A DNA stretch of 38,837 bases from an uncultured Butyricimonas sp. (lineage in GTDB: Bacteria; Bacteroidota; Bacteroidia; Bacteroidales; Marinifilaceae), in assembly GCA_944320555.1 (NCBI GenBank), contig CALUHX010000026.1, positions 1 through 38,837 on the forward strand, in the 5' to 3' direction. The position numbers and the translations under genes were made by a program. Positions 23,937 to 32,443 of the stretch are shown piece by piece. How positions within the stretch are numbered: position 1 is the first letter of the stretch; each line of letters starts with the position of its first letter. The notes beneath the pieces were generated by a model, which was not told the origin of the DNA, ran no database searches, and worked only from the letters and a program-made list of their open reading frames with translations.

Positions 23937-25025
23937 CTACAATTCCGTGTTTTGTATGCGCACGCTCCAACTCAGCGTCGATATGCTCAGCTGTGCGTAC
24001 ACCCAACGGTCGCCCTGCAAAAAGAACGACAATTGGTACTCGTACCCCCGGTCCAAAAACTCCTGGGGAGAATAATCCGTCTCGCTCGAGGCCAGGCGGC
24101 TCAACACATCCGCCAGATTGATGCGGATGACCTCCACCCCGCTCTCCTTGTTCACCACCGACAGCACGGCGTCATCCTCCGCCCGTTCGTGGTAAATGAT
24201 GCGGGAAGTCATAAACTCGGCGTGCGCCATGCGGCCCGTCGCCGTCGTCGTCCGCCCTTCGGCGGACGTTTCCCGGTCCTCCGTGTTCCACGTCGCGTAG
24301 GGCGTGTAATATACGGTGTCCCGCTCGTTCAGTGAATTGTCCCATAGGATATGCGAGTTCCGGTCGTATATCCTCATGTCGAAATTCGCTATGTCCATCA
24401 ATTCCGGTTCCTGTAACTCGCGCAGCGTCACATTGATTCGTTTCGTGTCGCGCACCAGCGAAACCGTGTCGTATGTGGGTTTCGTGTCATACACGTCCAC
24501 CACCTTCATCGTAGTTCCGTCCTCCTCCAACAATCTTCCCATCCACAAGTCGTCAAGAGGCGTCCCCTTGTGGTCCACCCGGTAGCGGGTCCCCTCCTGC
24601 ATGCGGTCCAACAGCAGACAGAAATCCTCCACCGCGTCGCCCTCCTGAGGCTCGTTCCGCACAAAATTCGCCCCCTCCAGCAATGTCTCCTCGTAAGATT
24701 TGTCGTTGGCCACCACCAGCAACTGGTAACGCCCCGCGGGCAAATCCATGTGCATCCGGTAATCCGTCGACTGAAGCGGCAAATACGAGGCCGTGTTCGC
24801 CTCTTCCTGCTTCGTCAGATAATGACCGTTCGTGTCGTAGACATAGACCGTCACCGACCCGACGTGGTCGTTGAACATGTCGGCTCGCTCCAAATTGTAA
24901 TCGTATTGGAAAGTCAGGTACAACCCCACCGGGCAATCGTCCAAATCCTGATGCATCATCGTGCACGACGTCGCCATCATCAAAAAGAAAAGCGAGGGCA
25001 AACCATATTTTATCCTGAGTTTCAT
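23937..25025 (-). CDS. FimB/Mfa2-type fimbrial anchor
   Basis: 362 residues. Lipobox ATSC (Cys21) and then the family hallmark DDCPVGLYLTFQYDYN. The VTVYVYDTNGHYL and GRYQLLVVAN strands follow, and the second domain ends in WVYAQLSISTLSWSVRIQNTEL. This matches PF08842 (Mfa2), which anchors type V fimbriae in the outer membrane and limits their length. Unlike the other subunits it has no SRA protease-type site after the lipobox and no acidic run directly after the Cys, consistent with a protein that stays lipid-anchored. It lies downstream of the major fimbrillin, separated by a 117-bp gap holding a strong stem-loop. Confidence 0.9.
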   Translation of the reverse strand: MKLRIKYGLPSLFFLMMATSCTMMHQDLDDCPVGLYLTFQYDYNLERADMFNDHVGSVTVYVYDTNGHYLTKQEEANTASYLPLQSTDYRMHMDLPAGRYQLLVVANDKSYEETLLEGANFVRNEPQEGDAVEDFCLLLDRMQEGTRYRVDHKGTPLDDLWMGRLLEEDGTTMKVVDVYDTKPTYDTVSLVRDTKRINVTLRELQEPELMDIANFDMRIYDRNSHILWDNSLNERDTVYYTPYATWNTEDRETSAEGRTTTATGRMAHAEFMTSRIIYHERAEDDAVLSVVNKESGVEVIRINLADVLSRLASSETDYSPQEFLDRGYEYQLSFFLQGDRWVYAQLSISTLSWSVRIQNTEL

Positions 25026-25061
25026 ACCACAATCATTTATTCGTCCGACATTCTTGAAATA

Positions 25062-25110
25062 AACCCGGCGGTCATACTGCCCACGATGCGGTCATTCTGT
25101 CCGCCGGGTT
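25062..25110 (-). terminator. intra-operon stem-loop after the major fimbrillin gene
   Basis: AACCCGGCGG (25101-25110 complement) pairs perfectly over 10 bp with CCGCCGGGTT (25062-25071 complement), followed on the minus strand by TATTTC. It sits between the major fimbrillin stop and the anchor gene start, so it can act as a partial terminator or 3'-end stabiliser. Confidence 0.7.
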
Positions 25111-25142
25111 CCTGGTTGCATAGTTTTAGATAATATTATTAA

Positions 25143-26909
25143 TTACAATTCCACATCCTGCGTCCGCTTGGCCCAGCTCAAAATGTTGATCTCTACCGAG
25201 ATGTAAGCGTCCATGTTGTCATCGGAACCTCCATCGGCAGGCGGGACATCAGGCCATCCTAATTTCGACACCTTGCTTACGTTCAGCTCGTACCAGTTAT
25301 TACGCACCACACCGTAACGACCCAGATAGTTGGCTTCCGCATCTTCTCCAGGATAAACATCCTCATTCGACGGAACATCCGCTCCTGCCTTTTCTTCCCA
25401 TGTGTTCCACGGCGTTTGTTCGTCACCGAAATGCTCGATGATTGCCGGATAATAAGAATAACCATTCGTATACTTCTGCACATTCAATCCGTTTACCAAA
25501 TTCACGTACGTATCCGGAATGACTGTCGTCTTCCCTGCTTGAGCCTCGATGTCATCTGTAAATGCGATTGCGCTCACATGCATATTTCCCTTGGCCTCTT
25601 CCCCAGCACTAAAAGTCAACAAGATTTTCTCACCTGTCACCGTTCCGGTACCACCTTGGATATTCTCTGCCGTCCAAGCCTTGAAAGATTCATTGGTCAA
25701 CAATTTTTCTTTAAACAGATCCTCCATTCCATCTTTATCATAGAATTGATCTGTGCTTTGATCCAAAGTATAGAATGTGGTTCCACCATTGAATTTGGCT
25801 CTCACAATCACCCGGGTCGACTGATTCTCATTCATATTGGCTACATCAAATGTGTTCTCCAGACAATAAGCATGTCCACCCAGAGCCAAGAACGATGTTT
25901 GGTCTGTAATGTCTTCCACTCGCGTGAAATCACCCGCAACAAAAGAGGAGTAGTTCGGATCTTCCGCCCAATAGTTACGATACAATGCCACGCCTTTCTC
26001 CACCGGCGCATTGCCAGCAAAACGGTAATCGGCCGAGGTTACTCCTGCGGAAGCATATCCCAACCAGTCAGCTTTTGCCACGTGTGCCAAATAAGTTTTC
26101 TTATTGGTGATATCCAATAGCCAACCGTCAATCTCATACTTAATTGTGCTATTATTCTCTAATGCACCGCTCGCCGAGGAGGTTAATTTAACCTTGGCCA
26201 CCGCTCTCTCCACATAAATGGAGGCGGCTGGATCACCGGATGCAGCCTCGGCTGCCGTGGTATAAATCTTGTCAGCATCCAAAGCCACCAAGGTTTTTAT
26301 GGCACCTCCCGTTGGGTCGTCCTTGCCTCCCGGCTTGTCCGTCAGCGTGGCGTTCACCATCATGATTCCATTGTTCGTCAAATTTGAATTCTCCAACACT
26401 GCCTTTTGCACTGCAGACCAAGTATTATTCGGAGCCTCTATTTTCGTTCCGGAAATTGTAACCCCGGCATTGTTGTCCACCACAATCTTCCCGTTGTTAT
26501 TCAATACCACCAATGCGAATGCGGTCACATTGTCCTCATCGTAATTGTTAATCAATTGCGTGATTTTTGTTGCCGTAGTGATTTGATTCGGGTCGTCCGT
26601 CTCGTTGTTCCAATTGTTCAAATTCAACTCGTATGCGCTGTGAAACGTGGCGGAACTCTCGTCACTACCAGTGAAAATCAACAATGTGGCATCGTTCACG
26701 GCGTACTCGCTCGCCTCTCCGTCGGCAAACTCGTCGTTCGCCCGCGACACGGAAGGTGTCGTCGGCAGGTTCAACGCAAGGGTCACATACCCTTGTCCCT
26801 CCGCATTCCATTGCGGCTGTCCGTTCTCATAGTCTGACAAATTGTCGTCAGAACAAGCTCCCAGCGTCAACATCGCCAACGCGATGGGAAACCATCTTTT
26901 CTTGTTCAT
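25143..26909 (-). CDS. major fimbrillin, Mfa1/FimA type
   Basis: 588 residues. Lipobox LGAC (Cys19, followed by SDDN), then VTLALNLPTTPSVSRAND, where Arg56 is a likely protease processing site, as known for P. gingivalis FimA/Mfa1. The N-terminal domain has NDATLLIFTG and the AVAKVKLTSS strand, and a larger C-terminal domain follows. The end is diagnostic of Mfa1-type subunits: RNNWYELNVSKVSKLGWP followed by ISVEINILSWAKRTQDVEL, the donor strand. Its DNA is less GC-rich than its neighbours, as often seen for variable surface antigens. Its place first among the subunits, before an intra-operon stem-loop, fits the most abundant shaft protein. Confidence 0.9.
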   Translation of the reverse strand: MNKKRWFPIALAMLTLGACSDDNLSDYENGQPQWNAEGQGYVTLALNLPTTPSVSRANDEFADGEASEYAVNDATLLIFTGSDESSATFHSAYELNLNNWNNETDDPNQITTATKITQLINNYDEDNVTAFALVVLNNNGKIVVDNNAGVTISGTKIEAPNNTWSAVQKAVLENSNLTNNGIMMVNATLTDKPGGKDDPTGGAIKTLVALDADKIYTTAAEAASGDPAASIYVERAVAKVKLTSSASGALENNSTIKYEIDGWLLDITNKKTYLAHVAKADWLGYASAGVTSADYRFAGNAPVEKGVALYRNYWAEDPNYSSFVAGDFTRVEDITDQTSFLALGGHAYCLENTFDVANMNENQSTRVIVRAKFNGGTTFYTLDQSTDQFYDKDGMEDLFKEKLLTNESFKAWTAENIQGGTGTVTGEKILLTFSAGEEAKGNMHVSAIAFTDDIEAQAGKTTVIPDTYVNLVNGLNVQKYTNGYSYYPAIIEHFGDEQTPWNTWEEKAGADVPSNEDVYPGEDAEANYLGRYGVVRNNWYELNVSKVSKLGWPDVPPADGGSDDNMDAYISVEINILSWAKRTQDVEL

Positions 26910-26964
26910 GTTCTTCTCGTTTTGGTTTAATAATAAAATTCTACATGTATTTTCGTATTTTACC

Positions 26965-28455
26965 TCATTTCTTTTCCTTCTCGCCTCCCGTGCTCTCTTC
27001 CGTCGTCATCAGGCTGTCCGTGTTCAGCAACTTCAGATTCTCTGCGGCTTCCGTCAGCCCGGCTGCCGCCGCCCGTTCAAAATACGACCGCGCTTTCTCG
27101 TTCTCGCCCCTCAGCATCGCCAGCACCCCGCGGGCGTGCGTCGCCTCCGCCCCGTCGCCGGCCTTCGCCAGATAACGCGATGCCGCGTTCAGGTTCCCCA
27201 TCTGCAACTGGCTCACCGCCGCGTTCAGGTTCGCCGTCGTGTCCGAGGGGAACATCCGCACCGCAATCTCGAACACCTCGTTGAACTCCGGCGTCCCCGC
27301 GTCGTACGTCTGAGCCACCTGGTACATCTCCTCCAGCGACAATTGCTGCGGCTTCGTGTATAGCAACGCCTTCGCCTCCTCCACCGTGAACGCCCGAACC
27401 ACATAGTTCACCGTATAGTCCGAGTGACGCAGGCCCGGATAACACTCGGCCAGCAGCACCCGGTAATCCTCCGGATACCTCGCCCGTATGCTCCGTTCTT
27501 TCGTGTCTATGTTCATCTCCTCGTCGTCTATCAGTGCCAGTATTTCCTCCCTGTGCGTCAAGCCGTCCGCCGTGTCCACATAGGCGCGCAGGCCCTCCCA
27601 GTCCTCGGGTGTGTATCCCACGCTGAACAGCGTGTCGGGCAGTTCCACCAATCCCCGCACATAATCCTTCAGCGTCTTCGCCCGGTTCTCCGCCAGATAC
27701 GTGTTATGCTCGTACGTGTCCTCCGGCGAGGCGTAACCGTGTATGGTGATTCCTGTGATCGACGTGTTCTTGTCCTCTTTCACCACGTTGATCGTGTTCA
27801 CGATTTTCTCCAACTCCCTGGGGTTGTTCCGGTATTCGGGATAAAGCGTGATTTTGTCCACCGGGAAATCCAAATAAGCCCGGCCTTCCACATAACGAGT
27901 CTTCTTGCCTTCCACTGCGGGACGGATGTATGCGAAAAACGGCGTGCGCATCCGCTTGATGATCGACGTGGCCGAACCCAACACTTCCCCGCACCCGCAT
28001 AAATCCTCCTCCACCACCACGTCCGCGTTGCGCATCCAGCTTTCGCCGGGAAGCACTGCGCTGTAATGCACCGTCTGGTCGCTATTGTTATCCCGGCGGA
28101 CCACCGTCGTGTTCTCGTCAAAATCCTTGTAATCCTGACGGTCATACATGATTTGCTGTTTCCGCCCGTTCACCACCACCAACGGCATGGCGCGCCGGTT
28201 CTCTCCGTCCGTCACCAGCACATGGAACACCAACCGACGGTTGGGGCACAAATCCAACGAGTCCAGATTCAAATCCATGTCCACCACCAAACGGTTCTCC
28301 CGGTGTATCACCTGAAGATTCTCCACCTTCACCTTGTCACCCACAATCGGGGCGATCCTTTTGGCCTCCTCTTGAGCAAAAACGGTCATGCCACCCGACA
28401 CGGACAAACAAGCCGCCAATAACACTTGCGCATAGTGTTTTCCCAACTTTTTCAT
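26965..28455 (-). CDS. DUF3868/OmpA-like fimbrial assembly protein with TPR
   Basis: 496 residues with a cleavable signal peptide (MTVFAQ). The N-terminal domain (VKVENLQVIHRENRLVVDMDLNLDSLDLCPNRRLVFHVLV) matches DUF3868 of Bacteroidales fimbrial loci. An OmpA-type peptidoglycan-binding core follows (KITLYPEYRNNPRELEKIVNTINVV, ITIHGYASPEDTYEHNTYLAENRAKTLKDYV). The C-terminal third is helical with TPR-like repeats (NLNAAVSQLQMGNLNAASRYLAKAG, GVLAMLRGENEKARSYFERAA). It probably ties the fimbrial base to the cell wall. It lies 11 bp after the DUF3575 gene. Confidence 0.88.
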   Translation of the reverse strand: MKKLGKHYAQVLLAACLSVSGGMTVFAQEEAKRIAPIVGDKVKVENLQVIHRENRLVVDMDLNLDSLDLCPNRRLVFHVLVTDGENRRAMPLVVVNGRKQQIMYDRQDYKDFDENTTVVRRDNNSDQTVHYSAVLPGESWMRNADVVVEEDLCGCGEVLGSATSIIKRMRTPFFAYIRPAVEGKKTRYVEGRAYLDFPVDKITLYPEYRNNPRELEKIVNTINVVKEDKNTSITGITIHGYASPEDTYEHNTYLAENRAKTLKDYVRGLVELPDTLFSVGYTPEDWEGLRAYVDTADGLTHREEILALIDDEEMNIDTKERSIRARYPEDYRVLLAECYPGLRHSDYTVNYVVRAFTVEEAKALLYTKPQQLSLEEMYQVAQTYDAGTPEFNEVFEIAVRMFPSDTTANLNAAVSQLQMGNLNAASRYLAKAGDGAEATHARGVLAMLRGENEKARSYFERAAAAGLTEAAENLKLLNTDSLMTTEESTGGEKEKK

Positions 28456-28466
28456 AGTTATGATTT

Positions 28467-29048
28467 TTAAAACAAATAGACAAAACTGATTGCCACCTTC
28501 GTCGGCCCGAAGTAATTGCGATGTGACGACTTAAGCTTCTCCCCGCAATAACCACATGCGAACTTGTCGTACTTGATATAATCGTAACCCAGCCCCAACG
28601 AGGCCTCCAGATTCCAATGCCGCGAAAGAATCCATTGGTAACCGCCCGTCACGCCGCCTCCTGCGAACCAGCCCTCGTAACGTCTCCGCCGCAATTCCTT
28701 GAACATCCCGAACGGCAGCTTCACCTCTCCCACGTTAAACTCTCCCCCCATCAAATGAAAACCGACGAACCAACCGTTGAACGGCTGGCAAAACCAATGC
28801 CGATACTCCGGTTGCAACACCCAATGACGCAGCTTGCGCTCGCTTGACGACTTCCACGGATTCCAACCGTAAAACAATTGCAACGTGCTCTTTCGTCCCG
28901 AAGAGAACTCCATTCCCAGATTCGGGGTCGTTGTTCCCCAATAAAGCAAATTCGTCTTCAAGGCAAACTGCCGTTTTTGAGCCTGAACAGCCTCGAAAGA
29001 AAACATACAAAAAATTGCAACCAACAAAAACTGTATTTTTCGTTTCAT
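28467..29048 (-). CDS. DUF3575 outer-membrane protein, first gene of fimbrial operon
   Basis: 193 residues from MKRKIQFLLVAIFCMFSFEAVQAQ, a signal peptide; the longer upstream frame is rejected because it lies in the leader. ALKTNLLYWGTTTPNLGMEF is the hallmark opening of DUF3575 proteins. Amphipathic strands follow (LQLFYGWNPW, WFVGFHLMGGEFN, WFAGGGVTGGYQW, LEASLGLGYDYIKYDKF), with a terminal aromatic residue (ISFVYLF), so an outer-membrane beta barrel is likely. Genes of this type accompany fimbrial and related loci in Bacteroidales. It is the promoter-proximal gene. Confidence 0.88.
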   Translation of the reverse strand: MKRKIQFLLVAIFCMFSFEAVQAQKRQFALKTNLLYWGTTTPNLGMEFSSGRKSTLQLFYGWNPWKSSSERKLRHWVLQPEYRHWFCQPFNGWFVGFHLMGGEFNVGEVKLPFGMFKELRRRRYEGWFAGGGVTGGYQWILSRHWNLEASLGLGYDYIKYDKFACGYCGEKLKSSHRNYFGPTKVAISFVYLF

Positions 29049-29063
29049 AATTATCAAATTTAT

Positions 29064-29081
29064 GTCATTGATGTCAATGAC
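29064..29081. promoter_or_regulatory. perfect dyad in fimbrial operon leader
   Basis: GTCATTGATGTCAATGAC is a perfect 8-bp inverted repeat with a 2-bp centre. It lies 15 bp from the start codon of the first fimbrial gene, in the predicted 5' leader. An operator or a translation-blocking hairpin is possible. Confidence 0.55.
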
Positions 29082-29164
29082 CATTTCTCTTTCTCAAGAG
29101 TCGGACAATATTTTTTACTCAATCATTTTCTATAAGAGCGATTATTCAATTACATTAATCGTTA

Positions 29165-29195
29165 CAAAAGTAAGGAAAAAAGTACACATGACAAA
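29165..29195 (-). promoter_or_regulatory. Bacteroidetes promoter of the fimbrial operon
   Basis: On the minus strand TTTG (29195-29192), a 19-base spacer and TACTTTTG (29172-29165) match the consensus exactly. The predicted leader is about 110 bases. I found no inverted repeats flanking it that would make it an invertible promoter. The rest of 29049-29363 holds no gene; a 7-bp stem CAGCCGC (29240-29246) with GCGGCTG (29270-29276) lies further upstream. Confidence 0.75.
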
Positions 29196-29320
29196 CAACA
29201 CACACACTTTTTTTTATTATTTAACATGGAGGCCAAATGCAGCCGCGCAATCATCCTTAAAAAAAACATGCGGCTGAACGCAAAAACACTCCTCAACCTC
29301 CTCGTAATCCCGATTTTTCT

Positions 29321-29328
29321 TATCTTTG
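29321..29328 (+). promoter_or_regulatory. -7 box of the lemA operon
   Basis: TATCTTTG matches TAnnTTTG, 35 bp before the lemA start. No -33 TTTG is seen at the expected distance. Confidence 0.5.
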
Positions 29329-29363
29329 CATTCAAAGAAACTAACACTTAATTAATAGAGAAC

Positions 29364-29954
29364 ATGAAAAAGAGTTATATCGTAATTGGAGTGATTATCG
29401 TCATTGTCCTGGCCGCATTCTTCTGGTTCAAAGGACACTACAACCAAATGGTGGGCCGCGGGGAGGCCATTTCGGCCCAGTGGTCGAACGTCGAGAACCA
29501 ATACCAGCGGCGGGCCGACCTCATTCCCAATCTCGTCAACACGGTCAAGGGATACGCCGAACACGAGCAGTCGACCCTCCAGCAGGTGGTCGAGGCGCGC
29601 GCCAAGGCCACACAGACGCGAATCGACTTCGACAACCTCGACGAGCAAACCATCCAGCGCTTCAACGCCGCCCAGGGCGAGTTGTCCTCCGCCCTGTCCC
29701 GTCTCATGGTGTCCGTCGAGAAATATCCCGACCTGAAAGCCAACGAAAACTTCCGCGACCTTCAGGCCCAGCTTGAGGGCACCGAGAACCGCATCGCCGT
29801 CGAGCGGCGCAAATTCAACGAGGAAGTCAAGAGCTACAACGCCTACATCCGCTACTTCCCCCAAAACATCGTCGCCAACATGTTCGGATTCACCCCAAAG
29901 CCTTACTTCGAGGCGGCCGAGGGAACGGAACAGGCACCCAAAGTGGAATTCTAA
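29364..29954 (+). CDS. lemA: LemA family protein
   Basis: 196 residues. One N-terminal transmembrane helix (SYIVIGVIIVIVLAAFFWF) is followed by the conserved LemA segment YNQMVGRGEAISAQWSNVENQYQRRADLIPNLVNTVKGYAEHE, long helices, and the C-terminal YIRYFPQNIVANMFGFTPKPYFEA motif. It is a membrane-anchored helical-bundle protein of unknown biochemical role, in many bacteria encoded next to TPM-domain proteins, as here. It is first in a run lemA, TPM gene, TPM-glycine-rich gene, pfk with gaps of 10, 13 and 41 bp. Confidence 0.96.
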   Translation: MKKSYIVIGVIIVIVLAAFFWFKGHYNQMVGRGEAISAQWSNVENQYQRRADLIPNLVNTVKGYAEHEQSTLQQVVEARAKATQTRIDFDNLDEQTIQRFNAAQGELSSALSRLMVSVEKYPDLKANENFRDLQAQLEGTENRIAVERRKFNEEVKSYNAYIRYFPQNIVANMFGFTPKPYFEAAEGTEQAPKVEF

Positions 29955-29964
29955 CCGCCGAGCC

Positions 29965-30399
29965 ATGTCACCCGAAAAGCAATTCACCGAACGGCAGAAG
30001 CAGGCGATGGTCGACGCCGTGCGACAGGCCGAGCGCGACACCTCCGGAGAGATACGCGTCCACATCGAGAACCACTGCCCCAAGCCCGTTCTCGACCGCG
30101 CCACCGATGTCTTCGCGCACCTCAAAATGCACAAGACCGCCCTCCGCAACGGCGTGCTCGTCTACATAGCCCTCCGGGACCGCAAGCTCGCCATCATCGG
30201 CGACGCCGGTATCAACGCCAAAGTCCCGCCCGACTTTTGGGAGAACATCAAGAACCGCATGGTCGAGCAATTCAAGCAGGGACACGTCGCGGAAGGCGTG
30301 TGCGAGGCCGTCCTCGCAGCCGGGAAAGCCCTGAAAGACTACTTTCCCCGGCAAGCCGACGACCGCAACGAGCTCCCCGACGACATATCGTTCAACTAA
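29965..30399 (+). CDS. TPM-domain protein, cytosolic form
   Basis: 144 residues, without signal peptide or membrane helix. The TPM fold (PF04536) is recognised by FTERQKQAMVDAVRQAERDTSGEIRVHIEN, then GVLVYIALRDRKLAIIGDAGINAKVP and the C-terminal helix with GVCEAVLAAGKALKDYFP. Proteins of this family are tied to phosphatase activity in plants and to membrane-protein quality control in bacteria; the role here is not clear. The start ATG at 29965 is 10 bp after lemA. The lemA neighbourhood suggests a joint function. Confidence 0.9.
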   Translation: MSPEKQFTERQKQAMVDAVRQAERDTSGEIRVHIENHCPKPVLDRATDVFAHLKMHKTALRNGVLVYIALRDRKLAIIGDAGINAKVPPDFWENIKNRMVEQFKQGHVAEGVCEAVLAAGKALKDYFPRQADDRNELPDDISFN

Positions 30400-30412
30400 A
30401 CACGCCTGCCCA

Positions 30413-31180
30413 ATGACAAAACGCATACTCGCACTCGCCGCCCTTCTGCTGGCGCTCGTCGCCGGAACAGCCCAGAATCTGCCGGACCCCATGAAACCTC
30501 GCCGACTTGTCAACGACTTCGCGGGAATCCTGTCCGACGGGCAACGGGCCGCGCTCGAAAAGAAACTCGCCGACTTCGCCCGCGCCTCCTCCACGCAAAT
30601 CACAGTCGTCACCGTCGACTCCCTCCAGGGGCTCGCCGTCCACGACTACGCCACCCGTCTCGGCGAGAAACGGCGCGTCCGACAAAGAGGCAAGGACCAC
30701 GGAGTCGTCCTCCTCGTCAAGCCCAAAACCGCGCGGGAGAAAGGGCAGGCCGCCATCTCCGTCGGCTACGGCCTTGAGGGTGTCATCCCCGACATCACCG
30801 CCTCCCGCATCGTGCGCGACGAAATGATTCCCGCCTTTCAGCGGAACGACTACTACGCCGGCATCGACCGGGCCGCGGGCATTCTCGCCGACCTCGCCGC
30901 GGGCGAGTACACCGCCGACGAGTATGAAAGCCAAGGCAACGGCGCCATCCTCGCCGTCGGCATAATCATAGCCCTTGTCATCCTCTCCCTCCTCTTCCGG
31001 CGGAGGGGAGGCGGCAGCTACACCCCCGGCCACTCATCCGGCGGAGGAGGTTTCTTCATCTTCCCCATGGGAGGCGGAGGAGGTTTCGGCTCTTTCTCAG
31101 GCGGAAGCGGCTCTTTCGGAGGATTCGGAGGCTTCGGAGGAGGCTCTTTCGGAGGAGGAGGAGCTTCCGGCGACTGGTGA
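30413..31180 (+). CDS. YgcG/TPM-domain membrane protein with glycine-rich tail
   Basis: 255 residues. Signal peptide (LLALVAGTAQN), then the TPM domain at about 25-165: RRLVNDFAGILSDGQRAALEKKLADF, TQITVVTVDSLQG, GVVLLVKP, SVGYGLEGVIPD. One transmembrane helix follows (ILAVGIIIALVILSLLF), then a basic RRR stop and a glycine/serine/phenylalanine-rich tail ending in SFGGGGASGDW, the conserved end of this family. The TPM domain would lie in the periplasm. It is usually paired with LemA, as here. Confidence 0.95.
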   Translation: MTKRILALAALLLALVAGTAQNLPDPMKPRRLVNDFAGILSDGQRAALEKKLADFARASSTQITVVTVDSLQGLAVHDYATRLGEKRRVRQRGKDHGVVLLVKPKTAREKGQAAISVGYGLEGVIPDITASRIVRDEMIPAFQRNDYYAGIDRAAGILADLAAGEYTADEYESQGNGAILAVGIIIALVILSLLFRRRGGGSYTPGHSSGGGGFFIFPMGGGGGFGSFSGGSGSFGGFGGFGGGSFGGGGASGDW

Positions 31181-31221
31181 CACAAACACTAATATTATTA
31201 ACACACTAAAAACAACACACT

Positions 31222-32409
31222 ATGGAAACAAAATGCAAAGGTATCATCGGAATCCTCACCGGGGGAGGAGACGTCCCCGGACTTAATCCCGCCATACGCG
31301 CCGTCACCATACGCGCCCTCCGCGAGGGATACAAAGTGGTCGGCATTCGCCGCGGATGGAAAGGACTCGTCGACACCGTCCGCGACCCCGAGGCCGACAA
31401 CTCCGACAATTTCTTCGAGCTCACCGAGGAAATCGTCAACAAGGCCGGACGCACCGGTGGCACGTTCCTCCACAGTTCCCGCACCCGGGCCTCCCATATC
31501 CCCCGCGCCGCCGTGCCCGCCCACCTGCGCGACACTTACACCGATGACATCAACGATCTCACGCCCGAGGTCCTCAAAAATCTCGAGTTCATCGGCATAG
31601 ACTACCTTATCCCCATCGGTGGCGACGACACCCTCAGTTACGCCGTCCGCCTCGCCCAGGAAGGTGTCAAAGTCGTGGCCATCCCCAAAACCATGGACAA
31701 CGATGTCCCCGGCACCGACTACTGCATCGGATTCAGCACCTGCATCACCCGCACCATCGAGCTGACCCACAATCTCCGCACCTGCGCCGGCTCCCACGAG
31801 CGAATCCTCGTTCTCGAGGTCTTCGGCCGTTACGCCGGATTCACCGCCATGCTTCCCACGCTCGCCGGAGCCGCCAATCGCTGCGTCATCCCCGAATACC
31901 AGTTCGACATCGAGCGCCTCGCCGAGCTTCTCTGCCAGGACCGCTACACCAACCCCTCCAAATACTCCGTCGTCCTCGTCTCCGAGGGAGCCTCTTACCG
32001 AGGCGGCGAAATGATATTCCAAAGCGACGAGACCGACATGTTCGGGCACAAAAAACTCGGCGGCATAGGCGATTACGTATCCTCCGAGCTCAAAAACCTC
32101 TCCGCCCGCTACAACAAGGGCGAGACCGTCAACGTCATCAATCAGAAGCTCGGCTACCTTGTCCGCTGCGGAAATCCCGACGCTCTCGACTCCATCGTCC
32201 CCATGGCCTACGGCAACCTCGCCCTCGACCTCATTTCCAAGAAACTGCACGGGCGACTCGTCACCCTCCGCAACGGACGATACGACAACGCGCCCATCGA
32301 CATCATCACCAGCAGCAAAAAAATCGTCGACATCGACCGTTTCTACAATACCGACCGTCTCCGGCCCGAATACAACTCCTTCGAGTTCATGCCGCAGATG
32401 ATTCTCTGA
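31222..32409 (+). CDS. pfkA: pyrophosphate-dependent 6-phosphofructokinase
   Basis: 395 residues. The PFK fold is plain from ILTGGGDVPGLNPAIRA, GTFLHSSRTR and GIDYLIPIGGDDTLSYA. Two residues indicate use of pyrophosphate instead of ATP: Asp136 in GGDD (Gly in ATP enzymes) and Lys156 in PKTMDND (Gly in ATP enzymes). It phosphorylates fructose 6-phosphate reversibly in glycolysis and gluconeogenesis. It is 41 bp after the TPM gene and may be co-transcribed, though it is functionally unrelated. The dispersed repeat copy 2 follows and can serve as its terminator. Confidence 0.95.
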   Translation: METKCKGIIGILTGGGDVPGLNPAIRAVTIRALREGYKVVGIRRGWKGLVDTVRDPEADNSDNFFELTEEIVNKAGRTGGTFLHSSRTRASHIPRAAVPAHLRDTYTDDINDLTPEVLKNLEFIGIDYLIPIGGDDTLSYAVRLAQEGVKVVAIPKTMDNDVPGTDYCIGFSTCITRTIELTHNLRTCAGSHERILVLEVFGRYAGFTAMLPTLAGAANRCVIPEYQFDIERLAELLCQDRYTNPSKYSVVLVSEGASYRGGEMIFQSDETDMFGHKKLGGIGDYVSSELKNLSARYNKGETVNVINQKLGYLVRCGNPDALDSIVPMAYGNLALDLISKKLHGRLVTLRNGRYDNAPIDIITSSKKIVDIDRFYNTDRLRPEYNSFEFMPQMIL

Positions 32410-32443
32410 CTCACCATACTCCTCCGTCCGCTTCGCGGCCAGG

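Noticed and set aside
29049-29363. invertible promoter for the fimbrial operon
   Set aside because: Phase-variable promoters are common in this group, but I found no pair of long inverted repeats flanking the promoter and no recombinase gene nearby.
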